From the NCBI RefSeq assembly GCF_001988955.1, contig NZ_CP014263.1, positions 620,001-684,000 of the forward strand: a DNA stretch of 64,000 nt. Reading direction: 5' to 3'. Shown here piece by piece: positions 7,975 to 16,445 of the stretch (the stretch's first letter is position 1; the number at the start of each line of letters is the position of its first letter). The position numbers were made by a program, and so were the translations under genes. The DNA is from Spirosoma montaniterrae (GTDB lineage Bacteria; Bacteroidota; Bacteroidia; Cytophagales; Spirosomataceae). Below the pieces are notes generated by a model, which ran no database searches, had not been told where the DNA came from, and saw only the letters and a list, made by a program, of their open reading frames with translations.

Positions 7975-9522
7975 ATGAATGAAACTATAATTACGCAACC
8001 TCTTGACCTTGTGCAGGCTATTCTGGATAATACGCCAACCGGAATTGCCGTAATGGAATCGGTGCGCGAACCCGACAGCGTAGCGAGAAAAGGGCGTATA
8101 GTTGATTTTCGCTTTACTCATCTGAACTACGACGCCGGACGCATTACCCGGCGCGACCGTCATCAGCTTATCGGGCAACGCTATTCTGAAGCCTGGCCCG
8201 AAGCCCGTACAAACGGGGTGTTAGACTGGCACATCCGCGTAGCCGAAACGGGTGAACCGGCTAAAATCAACGGCGTTAACCTGGTGGTTGATGGCTACGA
8301 TGGGTGGTTCAACATTCGTATCAGGCCCTTTGGCGATGGCGTTATAGCTACCTTTATTGATGTTACGGCCCTGAAACAGGCCGAACTTGCCAATCAACGG
8401 CAAGCTGCGCTACTACGCTCAGTATTAGATAGTTCGGCAAACCCTATCATTGCTTTCTCTGCCGTTCGTGATGGAGCCACCAACAAAATTGTCGACTTCC
8501 GTTACGAAGCACAGAACGAAGCGAATCGCCGAAACGTGAATCGAACCGACGAGGAAGTGATTGGACACACCATGCTCGAACATTTCCCCCAGGTGGTGTC
8601 AGCCGGCCTGTTCGACCGCTATGTGACGGTGGTAGAAACGGGTGAGTCGGTGCGGTTTGAACAGGAATGCAACTACGACGGGCTGAATGGGTGGTTCGAA
8701 ATTTCGGTCGCCAAATGGGGCGACGGTATTGTGCTGACGCTTGTTGACATTACAGACAGCCGGGCCTATCAACAACAGATTGAACGCGCCAACCGCGATT
8801 TACTCTACGCCAACGACAATCTGCGCCAGTTTTCTTACGTTGCCAGCCACGATTTGCAGGAACCGCTGCGTAAAATCATGGCCTTCGGCGATCTGTTGCA
8901 GGAACAATTTGGCCCGCAGTTGGGCAATGTGGGGCAGAACATGATCGGGCGAATGCAGTCGGCAGCGGGCCGGATGTCGAATTTACTCAAAGACGTACTG
9001 GCCTATTCACGTATCAGTACACATAGCGAACCGTTTTGTGCCGTGTCGCTCAACGAACTCATGACTGACCTGCGCGACGAGTTGCAGCACGAACTCCAAA
9101 AAACAAATGCTCACCTTATCATCAACGACCTACCCAGCGTACCAGGCAATTACGTACAACTGCATCAGCTATTCGTCAATCTATTGCTGAATGCACTGAA
9201 ATTCAGAAAAAACGACCGTCCGCTAACGATCACCATCACGAGTCAGGCGGTGGCGGGGGCTGCGCTGCCCGCAGCGTTGAACCCAACGATGACCTATTAC
9301 GAAATCTGTGTTGCCGATAATGGCATCGGTTTCGACAATAAGTACGCCGACCAGATTTTTCGGGTTTTCCAACGGCTTCATAACCGGCAGCACTATGATG
9401 GTACGGGCGTTGGTTTAGCCATCTGCAAACGCGTTGTAGAAAACCATCACGGGTGTATCATCGCTACCGCCCAACCGAGTGAAGGAGCTATATTCCGGGT
9501 ATATTTGCCGAAACACGAGTAG
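7975..9522 (+). CDS. PAS-domain sensor histidine kinase
   Basis: 515 residues, no membrane segment, so probably cytosolic. Two PAS-like domains (about 10-125 and 135-260), each with a matching DGxxGWFxI strand, lead to the dimerisation helix RQFSYVASHDLQEPLRKIMAF with phospho-acceptor His292. The ATPase domain has the N box LFVNLLLNALKF, the G1 box DNGIGF (about 447-452) and the G2 box GTGVGLAICKRV. This layout resembles the phytochrome-like kinases common in Cytophagales. No receiver or regulator gene is next to it, so the partner is unknown. The 178-bp gap before it should hold promoters for both this gene and pyrE. Confidence 0.92.
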   Translation: MNETIITQPLDLVQAILDNTPTGIAVMESVREPDSVARKGRIVDFRFTHLNYDAGRITRRDRHQLIGQRYSEAWPEARTNGVLDWHIRVAETGEPAKINGVNLVVDGYDGWFNIRIRPFGDGVIATFIDVTALKQAELANQRQAALLRSVLDSSANPIIAFSAVRDGATNKIVDFRYEAQNEANRRNVNRTDEEVIGHTMLEHFPQVVSAGLFDRYVTVVETGESVRFEQECNYDGLNGWFEISVAKWGDGIVLTLVDITDSRAYQQQIERANRDLLYANDNLRQFSYVASHDLQEPLRKIMAFGDLLQEQFGPQLGNVGQNMIGRMQSAAGRMSNLLKDVLAYSRISTHSEPFCAVSLNELMTDLRDELQHELQKTNAHLIINDLPSVPGNYVQLHQLFVNLLLNALKFRKNDRPLTITITSQAVAGAALPAALNPTMTYYEICVADNGIGFDNKYADQIFRVFQRLHNRQHYDGTGVGLAICKRVVENHHGCIIATAQPSEGAIFRVYLPKHE

Positions 9523-9535
9523 TGCAATGATGCAG

Positions 9536-10813
9536 TCACTCCCGATTCTGTCGTACCCGCACGGTGTCGATTCGGGTGCCGCTCATCGAAACAATGGTGA
9601 ATGAGAAAGGCGGGAACTCGATTATTTCGCCCACTTTCGGAAGGTCTTCGTTGGTAGCTAAAATCAGCCCACCAAGGGTGTCATAGTCTCCTTCGGGGAT
9701 GTTCCAGCCGTACTTTTCGTTCAAGTCGTCAATTTCGTGGCGGGCACTCAGCAGCCATGTATTTTCGTCGAGCTGTCGTTCGGTCCAGTCTTCGTTGGTA
9801 TCGTATTCGTCCTGAATTTCGCCGAAAATCTGCTCCACCATGTCTTCAACGCTCACAATACCTGCCGTGCCGCCAAACTCATCGACCACCAGAGCCAGAC
9901 TTTTACGTTCCGACAAAAAACGCAGCAGTAAATCCTGCGCGGGCATACTTTGCGGCACTGTAATGATAGGCGTAATAATTTCCTCAACCGTAGCCGGTTT
10001 TTTGAACAGGGCAAGTGCGTGGCAATAGCCAATCACATCATCGATGGTGTCGCGATAGACAATGATTTTCGAGTGGCCGCTATCCTGAAACGCCTGTCGC
10101 AGTTCTTCTACCGAATCATCGACTGCAACAGCCGTAATTTCGGGGCGGGGTACTAAACAGTCACGTACCCGCACGTCGCGAAACTCGATAGCATTGTTAA
10201 AAATCCGGGTATCTACCTCAACGGCTTCGTCGGTATCGGCTTTCTGATTCAGTTGTTGCAGATAATGATTCAGGTCGGTCAGGCCGAACACGGGCCTGAT
10301 TTCGGGGTTGCGGTCGCCCAATATGTAGCGGATGAAGAAACGCGCCGTGCCAACCAGCACCCGCACCAACGGGGCAATTGTTTTGTAGATAACCCAAAGC
10401 GGAATTGCCAGCCATTCCAGAAAGCGGTCGGGATGAATCAGGGCGAGACTTTTGGGCAGGTAGTCGGCTAAAGGCAGAAACAGCAGCGTCAGAATCGTCG
10501 TTTCCAGCACAATCAGCAGAAAAATGTTGTCGTAATCGTCGGGAAGGGCGGTCAGGAGCAGCGGATTCAGGAACGTAACGCCCAGCACGGTGTAGAGAAC
10601 CAAAAACAGTGTATTGCCCGTGAGGGTTGTACCGACAAACAGGATCGGATTTTTCAGGAAGCCCGACACTAATTTTTCGCCCAATGGTCCCTGTTTGCTG
10701 TGCAATTCAAAATACAGCCGATTTACCGATACATACGCCATCTCGACTGCCGAGAAAAACCCGGCGAGTATCAGGGCAAGAAAGGCTCCGAAAAGTAAGG
10801 CGTATGATTCCAT
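9536..10813 (-). CDS. Hemolysin/CorC family membrane protein (DUF21, CBS pair), GldE-like
   Basis: 425 residues: an N-terminal DUF21 membrane domain with four hydrophobic helices (about 5-175) starting with FFSAVEMAYVSVNR, a CBS pair (about 215-330, with VPRPEITAV and LALVVDEFGGTAGIVSVEDMVE) and a CorC_HlyC C-terminal domain (TLGGLIL ... VGEIIEF). Family members are implicated in Mg2+/Co2+ export; the Bacteroidota branch includes GldE, associated with gliding. It is the last gene of the reverse-strand ccm block, separated from it by a hairpin repeat at 10823. Whether it serves gliding or metal efflux here is open. Confidence 0.85.
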   Translation of the reverse strand: MESYALLFGAFLALILAGFFSAVEMAYVSVNRLYFELHSKQGPLGEKLVSGFLKNPILFVGTTLTGNTLFLVLYTVLGVTFLNPLLLTALPDDYDNIFLLIVLETTILTLLFLPLADYLPKSLALIHPDRFLEWLAIPLWVIYKTIAPLVRVLVGTARFFIRYILGDRNPEIRPVFGLTDLNHYLQQLNQKADTDEAVEVDTRIFNNAIEFRDVRVRDCLVPRPEITAVAVDDSVEELRQAFQDSGHSKIIVYRDTIDDVIGYCHALALFKKPATVEEIITPIITVPQSMPAQDLLLRFLSERKSLALVVDEFGGTAGIVSVEDMVEQIFGEIQDEYDTNEDWTERQLDENTWLLSARHEIDDLNEKYGWNIPEGDYDTLGGLILATNEDLPKVGEIIEFPPFSFTIVSMSGTRIDTVRVRQNRE

Positions 10814-10822
10814 GTTACAAAG

Positions 10823-10896
10823 AACAGTGAACAGCCAACAACCAACAGTGATGTTAGGATGATAAAGAAACTGTTGGTTGTTGGCTGTTCACTGTT
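10823..10896. repeat. 27-bp perfect inverted repeat (CAGTGAACAGCCAAC family)
   Basis: Arms at 10823-10849 and 10870-10896 are perfect reverse complements with a 20-nt loop, beginning AACAGTGAACAGCCAACAAC. It lies between the CorC-like gene and the small membrane gene, and a relative with similar wording is at 18754-18827. It would form a strong hairpin in RNA and may separate the two transcripts. Confidence 0.85.
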
Positions 10897-10905
10897 GGCT
10901 GAATA

Positions 10906-11136
10906 CTATTTTTTTTTCTTCCGGTCGTTCACCATTTGCTTAATGGTGGGCGAAACTACTTTTTCGCGCTCTAACCGTCGGTTCTTAATGAACTGAAAGC
11001 CCAGCAGACAGGCTAAACAGAGCATGAGTAACCAATAACTTTCGGCAAAACTTGTGCGCTGGTATTCGGCAATCCAGATAATGAGGAAACCAGCCGCACC
11101 TGCCAGAATAAGTATCTCAGAGAGCTTGAGTTTCAT
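10906..11136 (-). CDS. Small two-helix membrane protein, function unknown
   Basis: 76 residues with two hydrophobic helices (about 7-23 and 34-50), an intervening AEYQRTSFAESYW loop and a strongly basic tail ending KKKK. It starts 7 bp after the ccmF stop on the same strand, so it is likely translated from the ccm transcript. No family is recognised. The position suggests a minor part in cytochrome assembly, but this is an inference from context alone. Confidence 0.65.
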   Translation of the reverse strand: MKLKLSEILILAGAAGFLIIWIAEYQRTSFAESYWLLMLCLACLLGFQFIKNRRLEREKVVSPTIKQMVNDRKKKK

Positions 11137-11143
11137 AGTTATA

Positions 11144-13798
11144 CTACGCTTTGCGCATCTTGCCGAACTCCCGATACCGGCGAATGGCGGCCAATACGAA
11201 ACCGAACGTAACGATTAATGTTCCGATCCAAAGAACATTGATAAGCGGTTTTTCCAATGCTTTCATCACGATATAATCACGTTGGGTACGGTTTACGGCG
11301 AAGCTGAACTTGCCCGTGCGCGGGTCGATTTCGTTCAACTGAATCCGAACGCCAAGTTCATCGCTAACGTCTGCCGGGCGGGCTACCATCCGGTTCCGAA
11401 TCACGAAGGCGGGTTGCAGCACCTGCTCGCCGTTTTTGCTCAGCACCCGCACCTGCGCCCGCACAGCCGCATCGTTGGGGCCGAGGTCTATGCCATCGAT
11501 CTGATTGGTGCGGACCACATTGTCCAGAATTGCTACGTAATCGTTCAGGAAAAACGTGTCTTTAATGGCAACGCTGTAGGTTTCGGTCTTCTCCCAGCGA
11601 TTTTCGGCGGTTGGGTCCGGCACCGACGATACGAACGTGTACAGGTCGCGGTCGGCTTTGCGATATACGTCGGGCGAAGCCAGCAGGCCCATGCGTTCGT
11701 TAACCTGCGCCCGTGGGTACAGACTGAACACCTTCCCGTCTTTGTCGCGGTACTCAACTTCGTAGTACGTATTCTCAGGATAGAGAGCCAGGGTATCACC
11801 TTTTTTGTAGTACAGCTTGCCGTTCTGCTCGATGTCGCGCTGGGCAATGCCCCGGAAGTCGCCTTCAATCACGGTTACGTCTTTGCGGTTCAGGAAGCCC
11901 GGCACGTCGCGGGCTTCAATGCGCTGCCCCCGGTACGTAAGCTGATACTCGCCCATACGCTCGGGCTGATTCAGCCACAACAGCGTATTCTCCTTATTTT
12001 CCTTATTGTCGTTCTTCGTGAATTCGTCCTGTTTCGAGATGAGTAAACCGCTGGTATTCAGCGAAACTACCTTCGAGAAACCCGCCGAGAACAGAATGCC
12101 GATGAGCATCAGGGCCATGCCGATGTGGGCAATGGCTCCGCCCGACAGTCGGTAATTGCCCCGAATAACGCCGAGTAAGATGTTGCCGTTGGTCATCAGC
12201 GCGAATACAGATGCCACCAGAAGAGCCATGTAGACCGGGTTGCGGATTTCGCCAAATGCAATCAGCCCCGCACTAACCAACAACGTCAGGATGCCGGGCG
12301 TAATAAGGGCGTCCCATTTTTTGCCTTCCACTTTGCGCCACCACAGGTATTGTCCCACGCCCGTAAGCAGAGCAATGGCTACGAAAAACCAAACCTGAAA
12401 TTTGTTGTAGTGAGCAATCTGATCGGTAGGCAACGCAAGGTTCGAGACCTTCCCGAACGATTCCATAATCTTGTTGTAGACTGGAATCGACGTGGTTATG
12501 ATGACCTGGAAAGCCGCCAGCGACAACACCAGCGCACCGATAAACAGCCAGAATTCTTTGGTGTATACCGATGCCTCCTGCTCGTCGGTCGGAATGTGTT
12601 TCCACTTCACAGCCGCCAGCGCAATCGCCAGCCCCACGAAGGCCAGTAAATATACCAGTAACTGCCCCGACAGCCCCAAATCCGTAAATGAGTGTACCGA
12701 AGCATTGCCCAGAATACCGCTGCGTGTCAGAAAGGTAGAGTACAGAATCAGTAGAAACGTGCTGATGGTCAGAATGGTAGCCGTTTTCAGGCCCGTTGAT
12801 GACTTTTTGGCAATCAGCATGGTGTGCAGCGCGGCCACCATCACGAGCCAGGGGACGTACACCGCATTTTCGACCGGGTCCCAGTTCCAGTAGCCGCCGA
12901 AGTTAAGCGTTTCGTAGGCCCAGTAGCCGCCCATCATAATACCAATACCGAGAACAGCCGCCCCCAGCAGTGTCCACGACTGCGCGGGCCGAATCCAGGC
13001 CAGTGGCTGGTTGCGCCACAACCCAGCGATGCAATAGGCAAACGGCACGAGCGTGAAGGCAAAACCCAGAAACAGCGTTGGCGGGTGAATCACCATCCAG
13101 TAATTCTGCAACAACGGGTTCAGGCCATTACCATCTTTCGGAATAAAGGTCGGGTCAGTCGTGAAAATTGGCGCGTCGGGCATTGCTTCACGCAGCAGCA
13201 AAAACGGCGATGAACCAATTTTAAACGTATCACCAAAGACTACACCGAGAATCATTGATGCCAGAAACGCCTGAACGAGCGCGAAAACAGCCATCATCGG
13301 AGCCTCCCAGGTGCGCCCGCTCGTGCGGATAAGAATGGCTCCCAGCAGCGCATTCCAGAACAGCCACAACAGGAAGGAGCCTTCCTGACCTTCCCAGAAG
13401 CACGAAATCACATATTGCACCGGCAACGCCCGCGACGAGTGACTCCAGGCGTAATGGTACTCGAAATAATGGTTGTAAATAATCCAGTACAGGCAAACGC
13501 CCACGCCTACAACAGCCGCACCGTGAATATAGAACGCCCACCGCGCCAGCGTTCGCCAGTCGTCGGGGGGGAGGGGCGCAGTCTTTTGAGCGGCAACCGG
13601 TGTTTTCCGCTTCGCCGTTTTGCCGTTGAAGTTAGCTTCGCCTGCGTAGGCTAACTGCGGTTCTTCGACTGGCTCAGCCGCAGCGGTTTGCTGCCGACCG
13701 AGGGCTGATATAAAATAAGCCACGGTTGCCACCAATGCCGTTATGAACGACAGAATGACAAAAAAGTGGCCGAGTTGTCCAACGGTTGTGTGTATCAT
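11144..13798 (-). CDS. ccmF: Cytochrome c haem lyase subunit CcmF/CcsA-type
   Basis: 884 residues with about 15 hydrophobic helices. The tryptophan-rich haem-handling motif GGYWNWDPVENAVYVPWLV is near residues 298-316, and the family histidines are in WMVIHPPTLFLGF and ALHTML. A large periplasmic region (about 590-850) precedes the last helix. CcmF takes haem from CcmE and attaches it to apocytochrome c outside the inner membrane. An Ala/Pro/Lys-rich insert (about 36-78) between the first and second helices is unusual. Its ATG overlaps the end of the broken toxin frame by ATGA, so translation may be coupled to upstream genes. Confidence 0.93.
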   Translation of the reverse strand: MIHTTVGQLGHFFVILSFITALVATVAYFISALGRQQTAAAEPVEEPQLAYAGEANFNGKTAKRKTPVAAQKTAPLPPDDWRTLARWAFYIHGAAVVGVGVCLYWIIYNHYFEYHYAWSHSSRALPVQYVISCFWEGQEGSFLLWLFWNALLGAILIRTSGRTWEAPMMAVFALVQAFLASMILGVVFGDTFKIGSSPFLLLREAMPDAPIFTTDPTFIPKDGNGLNPLLQNYWMVIHPPTLFLGFAFTLVPFAYCIAGLWRNQPLAWIRPAQSWTLLGAAVLGIGIMMGGYWAYETLNFGGYWNWDPVENAVYVPWLVMVAALHTMLIAKKSSTGLKTATILTISTFLLILYSTFLTRSGILGNASVHSFTDLGLSGQLLVYLLAFVGLAIALAAVKWKHIPTDEQEASVYTKEFWLFIGALVLSLAAFQVIITTSIPVYNKIMESFGKVSNLALPTDQIAHYNKFQVWFFVAIALLTGVGQYLWWRKVEGKKWDALITPGILTLLVSAGLIAFGEIRNPVYMALLVASVFALMTNGNILLGVIRGNYRLSGGAIAHIGMALMLIGILFSAGFSKVVSLNTSGLLISKQDEFTKNDNKENKENTLLWLNQPERMGEYQLTYRGQRIEARDVPGFLNRKDVTVIEGDFRGIAQRDIEQNGKLYYKKGDTLALYPENTYYEVEYRDKDGKVFSLYPRAQVNERMGLLASPDVYRKADRDLYTFVSSVPDPTAENRWEKTETYSVAIKDTFFLNDYVAILDNVVRTNQIDGIDLGPNDAAVRAQVRVLSKNGEQVLQPAFVIRNRMVARPADVSDELGVRIQLNEIDPRTGKFSFAVNRTQRDYIVMKALEKPLINVLWIGTLIVTFGFVLAAIRRYREFGKMRKA

Positions 13799-14064
13799 TG
13801 GCTAATGATTCTATCGTATTCTGAGTGATGACCAATCCAAAACCAGGATATAACGTTCTCTTCAGGTTCAATAGCCAATGCCCGGTAGTGTTCACCAACC
13901 CGAACTGACCAGAACTGTTGTTTCCTGCCAACTTTTTTGAAATGGAGTGAAGGATGAAGAGGGTCCTGTTTAAGTAACTCGTAATTTTTCCTCGCCAACT
14001 ACTGAATAGACTGCGGCAACTCGCCATGACGCTTCCAGAAACGTTCAAATGTCCGATGCGTCAT
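13795..14064 (-). pseudogene. RelE/ParE-type toxin gene interrupted by one in-frame TAG
   Basis: From the ATG at 14064 the frame reads MTHRTFERFWKRHGELPQSIQ, hits TAG at 13999-14001, and continues in the same frame with LARKNYELLKQDPLHPSLHF ... WSVRVGEHYRAL ... WFWIGHHSEYDRII to TGA at 13795. The whole resembles an 89-residue RelE/ParE-like toxin in which one codon (probably CAG) became TAG. Both ends show ATGA overlaps, with the antitoxin upstream and ccmF downstream, so the gene structure is otherwise intact. A TTG directly after the stop could allow a short 67-residue product lacking the first helix. Most likely an inactivated toxin. Confidence 0.8.
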
Positions 14065-14258
14065 AAAGGTTTAGTGCGGCCAAGCTTGTATTCCTCAGTC
14101 AGTTCGGCAATCAGTTCATCAAAGTGTCCTGCATCTAAATCTTGCTCGAGCCGCTGTTCCCACTGCTGACGTCGGTACTCTTCAATCCAGTTAGAAAGTT
14201 CCTGAATTTCGGCGGAACTCAGTTTGGTAATTGCCACTTCAATTTCCTGTACGCTCAT
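14061..14258 (-). CDS. Antitoxin of a RelE/ParE-type toxin-antitoxin pair
   Basis: 65 residues, highly charged and helical: VQEIEVAITKLSSAEIQELSNWIEEYRRQQWEQRLEQDL followed by a flexible acidic tail with LIAELTEEYKLGRTKPL. This form, with the ELxxWI helix, is the usual small partner of the RelE/ParE-like toxins that end in GxHxEYDRLI. It overlaps the ccmE stop by ATGA upstream and the broken toxin start by ATGA downstream. It therefore sits as a tightly packed cassette inside the cytochrome maturation operon. It has no obvious DNA-binding domain. Confidence 0.8.
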   Translation of the reverse strand: MSVQEIEVAITKLSSAEIQELSNWIEEYRRQQWEQRLEQDLDAGHFDELIAELTEEYKLGRTKPL

Positions 14259-14695
14259 AGCTGTGCCGTTTTCGCTTCGTGTTCGGTCGTTTCTAACTTA
14301 CCATCCTGGTATTTCGAGGGGCATTTGAGCAGGATTTTGTTGCACTGAAAATGATCGCCCTGCATTGAACCGATGATAACAACCTGCTCCGACCGCTCAA
14401 AATCCTGCGGTTTGGGGCTGTTGTAAATCACTTTCTGCGCCCGATTTTCGGTGTCGACCAACGTAAACTCGAAATGGTTTGGGTCGATGGCGGGGTTGTA
14501 AAATACATCAACGATTTGGCCGTTAGCGTCTTTTTTTACCTTGCCCACCACGTGAATAGCCTTGTCGTCGCCGTCGGCAGCCATTTCCTGGGCTTTGGTG
14601 AAGGTAGTATACACACTCGCGTCGCCCGCTGTGCTGGCAATCACGCCAATGGCAACCGCAATAACTATGATGCCGATGATATGAGAAATTTTCAT
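14255..14695 (-). CDS. ccmE: Cytochrome c maturation haem chaperone CcmE (CxxxY type)
   Basis: 146 residues: one N-terminal membrane anchor (about 4-22), then a periplasmic OB-fold domain. CcmE binds haem covalently and passes it to CcmF. Near the C-terminus, where proteobacterial CcmE has HxxxY, this protein has LLKCPSKYQ, giving a CxxxY haem site like that described for Desulfovibrio and archaeal CcmE. The fold markers VVGKVKKDANGQI and VVIIGSMQGDHFQCNKIL are typical. It lies between ccmD-like and the antitoxin gene on the same strand. Confidence 0.9.
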   Translation of the reverse strand: MKISHIIGIIVIAVAIGVIASTAGDASVYTTFTKAQEMAADGDDKAIHVVGKVKKDANGQIVDVFYNPAIDPNHFEFTLVDTENRAQKVIYNSPKPQDFERSEQVVIIGSMQGDHFQCNKILLKCPSKYQDGKLETTEHEAKTAQL

Positions 14696-14713
14696 GATGA
14701 GTAGGCAGGCAAA

Positions 14714-14980
14714 CTAATTCGCCTGCTTGTGAAAGTTGTTGGTCTTATCTTTTACTTCTTTCTCCAATTTGCTCAGTTGCCGGTCGAGCCGGACGAGGTA
14801 CACGATAATGCCGACAAAAACGGCGGCTATTACGACCACTACTACCCAGATTTTGCCATCGGCCCGCAGTTGGTCGGCCATGTCGACACCGTCTTGTACG
14901 GGTTGTTGAGCCAGAAGGTTTTGACTAAGCAGCAACAAAGCTGTCAACAGGGTTTTCGACAAAAAGGCTACGCGCATCAT
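14714..14980 (-). CDS. CcmD-like small membrane protein
   Basis: 88 residues from the ATG at 14980; the frame extends to 15025 but the extra residues precede a good signal-like start (RVAFLSKTLLTALLLLSQNLLAQQP). After the putative signal, an acidic stretch leads to one helix (VVVVVIAAVFVGIIVYLV) and a basic coiled tail (RLDRQLSKLEKEVKDKTN). This matches the alternative CcmD family that sits in Bacteroidota ccm clusters and likely stabilises the CcmABC/E haem release complex. It lies between ccmC and ccmE. Confidence 0.75.
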   Translation of the reverse strand: MMRVAFLSKTLLTALLLLSQNLLAQQPVQDGVDMADQLRADGKIWVVVVVIAAVFVGIIVYLVRLDRQLSKLEKEVKDKTNNFHKQAN

Positions 14981-15034
14981 TCGATAAAATTTACACAAAA
15001 ATAACAGGAAAACAGCCTGATTCATTCCGACCCG

Positions 15035-15694
15035 TTAATCTTCCAGCGCAGTTTTAATCCGACGCATCCGAACGCGCAGTTCAGTAATCCAGACGCCCAG
15101 CAATGTGAAACCAATTACGGCAGGGTAGAATACCATCCGCATCTGACTATCCATGTCATACTTACCGAAAGCCGGGTTGCCGCCGTTGCCGGGGTGCAGC
15201 GAGTCGGTCAGGCGCGGTACAATGAAGATGAGTGGAACAAATACGGCGAAGGCGAAGATGTTGTAGACCGCCGAAATGCGGGCGCGTCGCTGCTCATCAT
15301 CGAACGAGCCGCGCAGAATCAGATAGGCTAAATACAGCAGCATACCCACCGCCACACTGTTGAGTTTCGGGTCGTTAGGCCAGGGTTCGCCCCACGTAAA
15401 ATTGGCCCAGAGCGCACCCGTGATGCACCCCAGTAACCCAAACAAAATCGACGTGTTGGCAAATTCGACGGCGATAATGTCATCACCAACCCGCCCTGAG
15501 CGCAAGTACCGAATCGAATAAATCGCAGAGGTCAGCAGCAGAATAATCATGCCGAACCAGAGCGGCACATGGAAATACACGTTTCTAATGCTCTCGTTCA
15601 GAATCGGCTGACGCGGCACCGGGCCAAGCAGCCCCTGCAATACTACATACGTTAAGATCAGGACCGCCAGGGCCTTCCACCAATTTTTATTCAT
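15035..15694 (-). CDS. ccmC: Haem exporter/handling protein CcmC
   Basis: 219 residues, six hydrophobic helices. The tryptophan-rich motif appears as WANFTWGEPWPNDPKLNS, the CcmC version of the WWD domain, and histidines in YFHVPLWF (first periplasmic loop side) and SLHPGNGG (third loop) match the two axial haem ligands of the family. CcmC loads haem onto CcmE at the periplasmic face. Upstream is ccmB and downstream the ccmD-like gene, all on the reverse strand. ccmC is well preserved. Confidence 0.93.
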   Translation of the reverse strand: MNKNWWKALAVLILTYVVLQGLLGPVPRQPILNESIRNVYFHVPLWFGMIILLLTSAIYSIRYLRSGRVGDDIIAVEFANTSILFGLLGCITGALWANFTWGEPWPNDPKLNSVAVGMLLYLAYLILRGSFDDEQRRARISAVYNIFAFAVFVPLIFIVPRLTDSLHPGNGGNPAFGKYDMDSQMRMVFYPAVIGFTLLGVWITELRVRMRRIKTALED

Positions 15695-15700
15695 GTGTAG

Positions 15701-15758
15701 CGCGGGCAGAAACCCGCTTTAGTCCGTGAAATAGTAGACTGCGGGTTTCCACCCGCGT
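15701..15758. repeat. GCGGGTTTCCACCCGC-type inverted repeat between ccmB and ccmC
   Basis: CGCGGGCAGAAACCCGC at 15701 and GCGGGTTTCCACCCGCG at 15742-15758 pair in two nested ways and fill the 67-bp gap between ccmB and ccmC. It is likely an interspersed hairpin; it could affect the relative expression of the two genes. Confidence 0.65.
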
Positions 15759-15761
15759 TAC

Positions 15762-16436
15762 TCAGCTCCGCCACAAGAACGGAAATAACAGAATCGACAG
15801 CGTCAGCACAATGGCGTCGATAGCTACGACGGTGCCTATTTCGCCGTAACTGATGCTGCGGTCAAGGCCGTCCATTGCGTTTTTCGAGATTTTCAGCAGC
15901 ATCAGCAGCAGCGGCAGAATAATCGGAAAACTCAGTACGGCCATGAGCGTCGCCGGGTTTTCGGCTTTGCTGGCAATGCCCGATACCAGCGTAAGCGAGG
16001 CTGCAAAACCTACGGCACCCAACGCCAGCGTGAGCAGATACAGCGGCACGTCGGCTACGGGATTGCCCAGCACAAAGGCGTATGTACTAAACCCTAACAA
16101 CGCCAGCACGGCCATGAGTGCCATGTTATACCCAATTTTTGCCAGAATAATTTGTTGCGGACTCGCCAGCGTGTAGTAGTACAACTGCCGCCCCGCCCGC
16201 TCCTGCACAAAGCTTTTGGCAATGGCATTGATAGCTGTGAAGAGCAGGATAATCCAGAACAGCGTGTTCCAGACAATGGGCGTGAGTTGCCCGCGCCGGG
16301 CGTTGAAGCTCAGGTAACACACGAAAACCGCCCCTACAATGTATAACAACATGCCGTTGAGGGCGTAGCGTTGCCGCCATTCGAGCAGAAACTCTTTCCG
16401 CATCAACGCCCCCATCTGCCGTACCGACTCTGTCAT
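15762..16436 (-). CDS. ccmB: Haem exporter membrane subunit CcmB
   Basis: 224 residues with six hydrophobic helices. Markers of CcmB: LMRKEFLLEWRQRYALNGMLLYIVG at the start, the FVQERAGRQLYYYTLASPQQIILAK loop, and PATLMAVLSFPIILPLLLMLLK in the C-terminal half. CcmB forms the ABC-type CcmABCD complex that frees holo-CcmE. The ATPase CcmA is not encoded anywhere in this window, so it must lie elsewhere. The gene is preceded 9 bp upstream by the end of the amino-acid permease gene on the same strand. Confidence 0.9.
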   Translation of the reverse strand: MTESVRQMGALMRKEFLLEWRQRYALNGMLLYIVGAVFVCYLSFNARRGQLTPIVWNTLFWIILLFTAINAIAKSFVQERAGRQLYYYTLASPQQIILAKIGYNMALMAVLALLGFSTYAFVLGNPVADVPLYLLTLALGAVGFAASLTLVSGIASKAENPATLMAVLSFPIILPLLLMLLKISKNAMDGLDRSISYGEIGTVVAIDAIVLTLSILLFPFLWRS

Positions 16437-16445
16437 GCTGCAAAA

